Positions 47,164-53,321 of a stretch of 64,000 nt of DNA are shown here, piece after piece (within the stretch, counting starts at the first letter, position 1; the number at the start of each line of letters is the position of its first letter). This DNA comes from Giardia muris. Its lineage: Eukaryota > Fornicata > Diplomonadida > Hexamitidae. Below the pieces are notes generated by a model. That model saw only the letters and a list, made by a program, of their open reading frames with translations. It was not told where the DNA came from and searched no databases. Location of the stretch: NCBI GenBank assembly GCA_006247105.1, contig CM016927.1:186001-250000 (forward strand). The letters are read 5' to 3'. The position numbers were made by a program, and so were the translations under genes.

Positions 47164-47736
47164 ATGCCTTCCGACTCACAGAGAGGGCCCCAGGCCGTCC
47201 TGGTTGCACGGAGGCCGTATCTCGCCCTGGAGGACCACCCACTAGCGCCCCGCCTCTGGGCCGCCGGCTTTGGCGACTGGGCCGATGATGGGATTTTACT
47301 ACTCACTCCCATTGATGTTGTTCATGCGACTTACCAACGCTTCTGTCTAACATGTCCCTTGTGCTACAGTGACAATAGTTTCAGTTGGGTGTGCCCGGAT
47401 GAGCTCGAGATCTCTGCGTATTCCGCTATTCTTGACAAGGGCTTCTATCCTAGACCAGGACTAGCATTCGGTTGCGACTACCTCATCTATACCACCCGAA
47501 CGCCGGATAACAGCCATGCCGCATACCTTCTCTTAATCCTACGAGACGAGCGGTGCGACAGGATACCGGCTCTCTGCGAGCAGGCTGCAAGGCTTCGAAA
47601 ACAAGTCCTCATCGCATATCTTCATGGTGATGCAATCCTACTCCAACCCCTCGAGCTCTTCAAGGCGACAGATGAGTCTGGCTCAACCCAGTTGATTCCT
47701 CCTCGTACCCCTTCATCCTTGGCCTCCAATTCATAG
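47164..47736 (+). CDS. tRNA-splicing endonuclease catalytic subunit (Sen2/Sen34 type)
   Basis: 190 residues. The C-terminal half is a tRNA-intron endonuclease domain: YSAILDKGFYPRPGLAFGCDYLIY, then NSHAAYLLLIL, then ALCEQAARLRKQVLIAYL. The three catalytic residues of the family (Tyr in DYLIY, His in NSHAAY, Lys in LRKQV) are all present, so this is a cutting subunit and not a structural Sen54/Sen15 type. It could be Sen2 or Sen34; the short N-terminus does not decide. The enzyme removes introns from pre-tRNA. The N-terminal ~70 residues look like a small beta-rich domain with a CPLC pair. The ATG at 47164 is chosen because upstream codons overlap the divergent kinesin. The start context, GTTCTTT, lacks the usual A-run. 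Confidence 0.8.
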   Translation: MPSDSQRGPQAVLVARRPYLALEDHPLAPRLWAAGFGDWADDGILLLTPIDVVHATYQRFCLTCPLCYSDNSFSWVCPDELEISAYSAILDKGFYPRPGLAFGCDYLIYTTRTPDNSHAAYLLLILRDERCDRIPALCEQAARLRKQVLIAYLHGDAILLQPLELFKATDESGSTQLIPPRTPSSLASNS

Positions 47737-47777
47737 TCCCTGGTCTTAGGAGGTACGGGCTATCCACAACAACAAAA

Positions 47778-49244
47778 ATGCAGGGCATCGTTAAGAGGCT
47801 CTATTGCCTTTTCATGCGCCTTTCACCGGCCCGGAGCCGCCCCTCACAACACGCGCATCAGAAGCCTCTCCCCTCGAGCGGCTCGGACCAGCTCGACCGA
47901 GCACTGCGCCATAATTTGAAAAAAAAGCGCCGGTCGATGCAGCTTGGGAACTCTGGGCCCATGGCTGTGCCCTCCTCTCAGGAGGACGCCATATCTCGCG
48001 TGGGCCACGTCGGCCTCTCGAACCAGGGGAACACCTGCTTCATGAACGGGGGATTGCAGGCCATGATCTCCAGCCGAGTCCTAGTCTCCGCCATCCTCGA
48101 GGCACAAAAGAGCAAGAAGGATGGGCCCATGGTCAGGGCCTTCCTCGAGTTCATCAGGGCCTCATGTGGCTCAGATGTTTATAAACCAGGACCCCTCAAA
48201 GAAGCTGCTGGTCGACGCAACCCGAGGTTTCGTGGGTTCGCACAGGAGGACTCCTTTGAGCTCATCCAGACCGTCCTCGACGGCCTTGAGGAGGAGACCA
48301 ACCTGGCAGACAAGAGTATGAGGAATAGCGTCGTCGACAATACTGGACTGTCCTTCGAGGCCTCTCAAAAAGCCTTCCACGACAACCATTACAAGCGGCT
48401 CGACACTCCCATTGCACGGTGCACGTACAGTGAGATCGTTCGAGAGATCACTTGCCAGAAGTGCCACCGCTCCCAGTATAGCTTCGAGTACACCCAGATG
48501 CTACTTCTGGACCTCCCCAAGGATCAACGATCCGAGGTCACTCTCGAAGACCTGCTTTGTCGGAAGAGGACGTCCGAGGTCGAAGGATATCGATGTCCCG
48601 TATGCAAGGATTGTGTCACCGTCACGCTCACCGAGCGACTGGCCACGCCAGCAGAGTGCCTCATCATCGTCTTCAAGCGGTACGAGGAGGGGAGTGACTC
48701 TTGGTCCTTTGGGAGATCCGCCTCTCGCTTTCGTAAGAACAACATCTCTGTCAACTATCCCCTGGAGCTGGTGTTGTCCATTCCAGCCACTAAGCCTCCT
48801 GTGACTCAGACAGACGAGAAGATAGAGAGCATCGACAAGACGGGGGAGGGGGGAGATTCTGTGGAGACCAGTTACCCGGAGATATCTAAGAGCGAGAAGG
48901 GGCGTGACCTCCCTTCTTCGGGCAATGTGCCCAGTATGGACGAAGGACTCAAATATGATGGTATTGCGTCTAGCGGCCCCGAACTCCTCGCCAAAGCCAA
49001 GGGGACTGGGCAGGATGTGGCTGGCGCCAGGACTTACGTGTACGGCTTTCGTGGAGCCTCAATTCAGAGTGGAGGACTCTGCGGAGGCCATTATACCGCC
49101 GTTGGCTTTGGGTGCGATGGCCACTTCTACGTGTGCAATGATAGCCATGTCACCCGCCAGGATACTAGGTCTGGCGGGTCAAAGTACCAGCTTCCTCGGG
49201 AAGCATACGTCGTTATTTACGATAGGGTGGATAAAAATGAGTGA
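47778..49244 (+). CDS. Ubiquitin carboxyl-terminal hydrolase (USP family)
   Basis: 488 residues of a compact USP (C19) domain. The Cys box GLSNQGNTCFMN has catalytic C87; QEDSFELIQTVLDGL follows; a CQKC (~226-229) and CPVC (~273-276) pair forms the zinc finger; the His box GGHYTAVGF (~H438) is followed by NDSHV supplying the Asn/Asp. All catalytic residues are present. It cleaves ubiquitin from proteins or chains; the substrate is unknown. The ~75-residue basic N-terminus may be a localisation signal. The ATG at 47778 follows CAACAAAA. A later in-frame ATG at 47937, just after an A8 run, would drop 53 residues and keep the domain. The last 8 bases overlap the AspRS start. Confidence 0.9.
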   Translation: MQGIVKRLYCLFMRLSPARSRPSQHAHQKPLPSSGSDQLDRALRHNLKKKRRSMQLGNSGPMAVPSSQEDAISRVGHVGLSNQGNTCFMNGGLQAMISSRVLVSAILEAQKSKKDGPMVRAFLEFIRASCGSDVYKPGPLKEAAGRRNPRFRGFAQEDSFELIQTVLDGLEEETNLADKSMRNSVVDNTGLSFEASQKAFHDNHYKRLDTPIARCTYSEIVREITCQKCHRSQYSFEYTQMLLLDLPKDQRSEVTLEDLLCRKRTSEVEGYRCPVCKDCVTVTLTERLATPAECLIIVFKRYEEGSDSWSFGRSASRFRKNNISVNYPLELVLSIPATKPPVTQTDEKIESIDKTGEGGDSVETSYPEISKSEKGRDLPSSGNVPSMDEGLKYDGIASSGPELLAKAKGTGQDVAGARTYVYGFRGASIQSGGLCGGHYTAVGFGCDGHFYVCNDSHVTRQDTRSGGSKYQLPREAYVVIYDRVDKNE

Positions 49245-50874
49245 AGAGTTGTCGAAGAAGGCTCTCAAGAAGGCGGCTCGTGAGGAGAAGAAGGCTGCCC
49301 AGAAGGCGGCGATGGCCGCGGAGCGTGCGATGGCTGCACCCAGTTCGAACTACATCCCTCCCGTGCTGTCACTTGACGAATACCGCACCTTACCCTTTGG
49401 TGATGCCCCGCTGCACATGTCTCAGGATGAGTTCTGCTTGCTCCGGAACCTTACCGGGATCGACAAGTCGTTGACCCACCTTGTCGGACAGATGCTTTGG
49501 GTGCGAGCCCGCGTGCACACGGCAAGGATAGGCGGGAAGAATGCGTTCCTCCTGCTCCGCGGGAAGATGCGCCTCTTACAGGCGTGCTACTTCGTCCCTC
49601 GCGGCGGTGATGAGGCTGATGTGCAAAGAGGAAAGGACCTAGTCAAGTACATTGGTAGCCTCTCCCAGGAGACGATTGTCGAGGTGTACGGGAAGCTGAC
49701 GGCCGTGGAGACCCCAATCAAGACGGCCTCTAAGGAGCACCAGTCGTACGAGCTTCACATTGAGCGTGTCCATGCCATCTCCCGTGCGGCCGTCCCTCTC
49801 CCATTACAGATCGAAGACGCCTCTCGCCCCGACTCTGCGTACGAAAATGCTAAGGAGGATGAGCAGTATGTGAGACCTGGCCGTGACACCCGCCTTGATA
49901 ACCGCGTTCTGGATCTCCGCACTCCAACAAACCAAGCAATAATGCGTGTTCGAGCGACAGTCGCGTCAGAATTCAGGGCCTTTCTTGATACTAACGGATT
50001 CATTGAGATCCAGACTCCGAAGCTCATCCCTGGTGCTTCTGAAGGTGGAGCAGCGGTCTTCAACGTCAAATACTTCAACAGAGACGCCTGCCTGGCTCAG
50101 TCGCCCCAGCTCTATAAGCAGATGTGCATTGCTGCCGGGATGCAACGCGTCTACGAGGTTGGGCCGGTCTTCCGTGCCGAGAACTCCCACACCCACCGCC
50201 ACCTTTGTGAGTTCACTGGGCTCGACCTCGAGATGGAGATTCACGAAACGTACCACGAGGTCCTCAAGCTGCTGGGGGCGATGATGAGGCATATTTTCAC
50301 GCGCGTGTCGGAGAGGTGCGCGACAGAGATTGAGACGATCCGTCACCAATTCGATCTGTCATGCCCTGCACCGTTGAAGTGGGCCGATGAGACTGTCATC
50401 ATTGACTTCCGTGAAGGTATCAAGCTCCTCCGTGAAAGGGGCTTCGAACAAGCATCGGAAGATGGAGACCTCACGACGGAACTCGAGCGCGAGCTTGGGC
50501 GCATCGTCCGTGAGCGTTATGAGACCGACTTCTACATCCTGGATAAGTTCCCGATGAGCGCCCGTCCATTCTACACTATGCCATCCCCGAAGGATCCGAT
50601 GTTCTCAAACAGTTACGACATGTTCATCCGCGGTGAGGAGATTTGCTCCGGAGCTCAACGTGTTCATTGCCCAGAGCTCCTTAGACAACAATGCATCGCA
50701 AAGGGCGTCAACCCTGACACCCTCGAGGACTATATTGCGTCATTCCGTTATGGCTGTAGTCCTCATGGCGGTGCCGGCCTTGGGCTTGAGCGCATCGTCA
50801 TGCTCCTCCTTGGGGTGGAGGACTGCCGCCAGTGTTGTCTCTTCCCACGTACTCCTGAAAGACTGACGCCCTAA
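49237..50874 (+). CDS. DARS: Cytosolic aspartyl-tRNA synthetase (class II)
   Basis: 545 residues. The Lys/Ala-rich N-terminal helix (KKALKKAAREEKKAAQKAA) is the tRNA-binding extension typical of eukaryotic AspRS. It is followed by the OB-fold anticodon domain (GQMLWVRARVHTARIGGKNA) and the catalytic core: DTRLDNRVLDLRTPTNQA, SEGGAAVFNVKYFNRDACLA, motif 2 FRAENSHTHRH, LDLEMEI, and motif 3 GLGLERIVMLLLG, ending FPRTPERLTP. These Asp-specific signatures separate it from LysRS and AsnRS. It charges tRNA-Asp for translation. The start at 49237 (GGATAAAA-ATG) is used; the open frame continues upstream through the USP gene but lacks homology there. The start codon lies inside the end of the USP gene, an 8-base overlap. 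Confidence 0.93.
   Translation: MSEELSKKALKKAAREEKKAAQKAAMAAERAMAAPSSNYIPPVLSLDEYRTLPFGDAPLHMSQDEFCLLRNLTGIDKSLTHLVGQMLWVRARVHTARIGGKNAFLLLRGKMRLLQACYFVPRGGDEADVQRGKDLVKYIGSLSQETIVEVYGKLTAVETPIKTASKEHQSYELHIERVHAISRAAVPLPLQIEDASRPDSAYENAKEDEQYVRPGRDTRLDNRVLDLRTPTNQAIMRVRATVASEFRAFLDTNGFIEIQTPKLIPGASEGGAAVFNVKYFNRDACLAQSPQLYKQMCIAAGMQRVYEVGPVFRAENSHTHRHLCEFTGLDLEMEIHETYHEVLKLLGAMMRHIFTRVSERCATEIETIRHQFDLSCPAPLKWADETVIIDFREGIKLLRERGFEQASEDGDLTTELERELGRIVRERYETDFYILDKFPMSARPFYTMPSPKDPMFSNSYDMFIRGEEICSGAQRVHCPELLRQQCIAKGVNPDTLEDYIASFRYGCSPHGGAGLGLERIVMLLLGVEDCRQCCLFPRTPERLTP
49240..49246 (+). terminator. AGTGAAG at the USP/AspRS junction
   Basis: The poly(A)-like AGTGAAG contains the USP stop (TGA 49242-49244) and begins one base after the AspRS start codon ATG (49237-49239). 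Confidence 0.45.
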
Positions 50875-50918
50875 TGATGAAACGGACTCGGGCCATGCCC
50901 TTCCGGCCTCGAAAATAA

Positions 50919-51509
50919 ATGGGGGATTCCGCCAAACGTAGACCCAAAGATAATTACTATCTTTGGGGAGGACAAAATAAATACGACATGTCACGGGGTT
51001 TGATGAGTGAGGGCCTGGAGGCCGCCCTCTCCTTTATCGGTACTGACCCTATTAGGTTCTCTCCAGAGCAATCCTCCAGATCTGAACTAAACTATGACCC
51101 AATATGGACGGAGACCGAGCCATTGGAGCAGGAGTTAGCGCAGACGAGACCCGAGATGATTGATGCAAGTACCTGTCCCGTTCCTAGCACTACATCTTCC
51201 AATGATATGTCTATAGTGGTACAAGCATCAAGTAGTAAGGAACGAATCCGATGGACACCTGAGATGCAATTGGACTTTGCCAATGTTCTTGTATCTCTCA
51301 ATTCCCCCCATCCTAAGTGCCACCAGAGAAGCATTCATGCCTTAATGTTAAAGAAGAACTACGCTCTATCTAAGACTCAGATCCAGTCCTATTTGCAACG
51401 AGTACGACGGACGGTTGCTAGAGAGGCGGGGGTGGCTAGTTGGAGGTTTCTTGAGCCGCGACACTTCCGTTACTATGCCAGTTCTCTTCAACGGAGGCTG
51501 GAGAGATGA
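50919..51509 (+). CDS. GARP-type Myb DNA-binding protein
   Basis: 196 residues, start after GAAAATAA. Residues ~108-165 form a GARP/SHAQKYF-like Myb domain: RIRWTPEMQLDFANVL, then IHALMLKKNYALSKTQIQSYLQRVRR, matching the plant-type pattern RLRWTPELH then LTxxxVKSHLQKYR, with SHLQKYR here as SYLQRVR. A GARP-like protein has been reported in Giardia, where transcription-factor types are few. The N-terminal ~100 residues are acidic and probably disordered, possibly an activation region. A role in transcription is inferred. The final 24 codons overlap, antisense, the end of the TMEM222-like gene. Confidence 0.75.
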   Translation: MGDSAKRRPKDNYYLWGGQNKYDMSRGLMSEGLEAALSFIGTDPIRFSPEQSSRSELNYDPIWTETEPLEQELAQTRPEMIDASTCPVPSTTSSNDMSIVVQASSSKERIRWTPEMQLDFANVLVSLNSPHPKCHQRSIHALMLKKNYALSKTQIQSYLQRVRRTVAREAGVASWRFLEPRHFRYYASSLQRRLER

Positions 51510-51903
51510 GCGGGGTCGACCTAGAAGGTAAAGCTTTGGCCCCCACCCGATACCGATATAAGAGCGTGCATACCCCCATGGGCTTCAAACCCATGCACTT
51601 CAAGGCATATGCGACAAAGTGGTGACAATTGTTGGTGAAGAAAGAGTAGAGGCGCTTCTCAAACTCATTCGTTGCAAGTCTAACACCTCTATCCCAAACA
51701 TCTGGCGAGCAGGTCCCAGGAATGGGCTTATATCGTGTTGGAGGCCCAAATATCGTTGTCGTTGCTGATCGATTAACGAACTGGTGTCCACCGAAATCAT
51801 GAATGATTCCTTGAGAGTCGGTAAGCCCGAAATGACCCACCAATGGGCACAGTTGTGAGAGGCATGGAATTGGAGCCCAAACGATCGATTGGGGTGGAAA
51901 CAT
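51436..51903 (-). CDS. TMEM222/DUF778-like protein, short C-terminus
   Basis: 155 residues. The N-terminal two-thirds match the TMEM222 pattern: QSIVWAPIPCLSQLCPLVGH, then IIHDFGGHQFVN, FGPPTRYKPI, WDRGVRLATNEFEKRLYSF, and NNCHHFVAYALKCMG. The Cys/His pair in NNCHHF corresponds to the conserved NCHSHVA of the family. Related DUF778 proteins include plant RTE1, a regulator of ethylene receptors at Golgi/ER. Human TMEM222 is 208 residues with a C-terminal membrane segment; here the protein ends in a polar tail (PASVEENWHSNGS and on), so that segment seems absent. The start follows AAGGAAA. It overlaps the GARP gene by 74 bases tail to tail. Confidence 0.75.
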   Translation of the reverse strand: MFPPQSIVWAPIPCLSQLCPLVGHFGLTDSQGIIHDFGGHQFVNRSATTTIFGPPTRYKPIPGTCSPDVWDRGVRLATNEFEKRLYSFFTNNCHHFVAYALKCMGLKPMGVCTLLYRYRVGAKALPSRSTPLISPASVEENWHSNGSVAAQETSN

Positions 51904-51914
51904 TTTCCTTCTGG
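51904..51914. promoter_or_regulatory. 11-bp gap between divergent start codons
   Basis: TTTCCTTCTGG separates the TMEM222-like ATG (-) and the Asterix-like ATG (+). It gives the minus strand an A-rich leader, while the plus strand has none. Alternative plus-strand ATGs at 51843 and 51864 would overlap the minus-strand gene. Confidence 0.4.
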
Positions 51915-52208
51915 ATGTCCGATGGCAGCTCGACGGAGAAGCTCAACACGCTTATCGGCTCGGTCGAGGGCACGTATGTCCCGATCGATCCAGGACTGAT
52001 CGCTCAGATGTCCCTTCTGAGCATGATCGGCTTTTCGATGAGTGCGACAATCCTTGGCAACCTTCTATTCGCTTGGATCGGTGTCCTTCTAAGCTTCACG
52101 TTCTATGGGCACCGTCCCGATAGCCTTCCCGCCTGGCTCATCATCATACCCTATGTGGCACTCATCTTCACGCTTTTACGCCACCATGCTACGAGTAGAA
52201 CCTTGTAA
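51915..52208 (+). CDS. Small two-TM protein, Asterix/PAT10-like
   Basis: 97 residues with two strong hydrophobic segments: LLSMIGFSMSATILGNLLFA plus WIGVLLSFTFYG, and AWLIIIPYVALIFTLL. A short cytosolic N-terminus carries PIDPGLIAQMSLLSM. The pattern resembles the Asterix/UPF0139 family (WDR83OS), where DPTPDYMNLLGMIFSM precedes KWCAWVAVYCSFISFAN and a final hydrophobic helix. Asterix partners CCDC47 in the PAT complex, which shields nascent membrane proteins at the ER translocon. The assignment rests on pattern memory only. The TAA stop lies in TGTAAAC. The start codon is uncertain: 51915 leaves 11 bases to the divergent gene, while in-frame ATGs at 51843 and 51864 would overlap it. Confidence 0.55.
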   Translation: MSDGSSTEKLNTLIGSVEGTYVPIDPGLIAQMSLLSMIGFSMSATILGNLLFAWIGVLLSFTFYGHRPDSLPAWLIIIPYVALIFTLLRHHATSRTL

Positions 52209-52210
52209 AC
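52204..52210 (+). terminator. Poly(A)-like TGTAAAC containing a stop codon
   Basis: TGTAAAC contains the TAA stop (52206-52208). It lies 42 bases before the next ATG. Confidence 0.4.
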
Positions 52211-52251
52211 AGCCTTGTGTATTCATAGGCCCGGTAATACTCCGCTGCAAA

Positions 52252-53319
52252 ATGATGCCAGACTCGGCGAATGGTCAATCCTCACTTCCCCATCGGCCCT
52301 CCACGGGAAGTCCTTCAAGTTCCCTGGCACGGATAGCGTCGCGGGGGAGACGCCTGAACGACGCCCCAGTCGCCTCTCCGCTCCGATATACCACGGAAGC
52401 CGAGTCCCCGGACTCCGGTAGGGACTCGATGGATAACACCAGCAGACGTGCCTCGCTGAATGAGGCGTACAGAGAGGTCGTTGAGAAGCGTAATTCCGTT
52501 CGTCAGCTTCTAGAGACTCTTTCCTTCGGCTCACCAACGTCACGTTCACCACAGAGTCAAAAGCATTCTCCAGTGCGAGATACTCAGACGCCTCCTATGC
52601 ATCTTGAGAGTCTCATCACAGATACGACTCCCCTGACCTTGACTGAGGTCGGTATTCAGGTCTCAGAACCAACGGATAAGGAACTTGAACTTGAGGCACA
52701 ATACAAGCAGAAGGACAAGGAATTAACAGACCTGATCGCCTTTATGATGGAATCGGATCGGTATGCAGAAGTACAGAACAAAGAGGTCGAATCTCTGACA
52801 CAGGCCTTAAAGGATAGTCAAATGGCCGTTGAGAATCTCAATGCCGAGGTCAAAGGCCTCAAAGAGGCATTAGCCGCGAAAGACAACGAGATCAAAGCCC
52901 TAGTATCAGCCGTTATCCCCTTATCACAACCACACGAAGAAAGAGCGCTAAAGAGTGGTTCCGCTGAACGTCCATCGAAACGGACTAGTTCACGGCCGTT
53001 GGATGTCGCTCCCTGCCAGAAACGCCTCGTCACTGAGCGTCGAAAGAGTGGCTTGGCTAATTCTCGTCAGCCATCAGTTTCTTCCATACAACTGGGTAGT
53101 AACGGTAATGGAGACGTCGCTGCTTTACTAGAGTCGTATCAGAACCAGCTTCTGGCGATGCAGGAGCGTATCCGGGAGCTCGAGAACGCCGTCCGACCCG
53201 TCGAAGACGTTGAGGACGATAAGGGGAAGCTGGTACTTGATGACCTTCTCATTCCTACTCCTCCTGACAAAGACCCTTTGCTTGGGGTCATGCTCGACGT
53301 CCTCCTCACAGACATGTGA
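52252..53319 (+). CDS. Short coiled-coil protein
   Basis: 355 residues from the ATG behind GCTGCAAA. Earlier in-frame codons overlap the Asterix-like gene. The N-terminal ~120 residues are Ser/Pro/Arg-rich. A coiled coil spans ~145-225 (KELELEAQYKQKDKELTDLI, NKEVESLTQALKDSQMAVENL). A basic linker and a second short coiled coil (LLESYQNQLLAMQERIRELEN) follow, then an acidic Pro-rich end (LLIPTPPDKDPLLGVMLDVL). No known domain. It converges on the next coiled-coil gene with only two bases between the stop codons. Confidence 0.68.
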   Translation: MMPDSANGQSSLPHRPSTGSPSSSLARIASRGRRLNDAPVASPLRYTTEAESPDSGRDSMDNTSRRASLNEAYREVVEKRNSVRQLLETLSFGSPTSRSPQSQKHSPVRDTQTPPMHLESLITDTTPLTLTEVGIQVSEPTDKELELEAQYKQKDKELTDLIAFMMESDRYAEVQNKEVESLTQALKDSQMAVENLNAEVKGLKEALAAKDNEIKALVSAVIPLSQPHEERALKSGSAERPSKRTSSRPLDVAPCQKRLVTERRKSGLANSRQPSVSSIQLGSNGNGDVAALLESYQNQLLAMQERIRELENAVRPVEDVEDDKGKLVLDDLLIPTPPDKDPLLGVMLDVLLTDM

Positions 53320-53321
53320 GC

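Noticed and set aside
47139..47312. 58-codon upstream extension of kinesin copy B
   Set aside because: It is absent from the paralogue and overlaps the divergent endonuclease gene.
48904..49236. 111-codon upstream extension of AspRS
   Set aside because: Lies in another frame of the USP gene, has no similarity to AspRS, and the ATG at 49237 has the TAAAA leader and begins the typical Lys-rich helix.
52105..52251. 49-codon upstream extension of the short coiled-coil gene
   Set aside because: It overlaps the membrane-protein gene in another frame; the ATG at 52252 has a CAAA leader.
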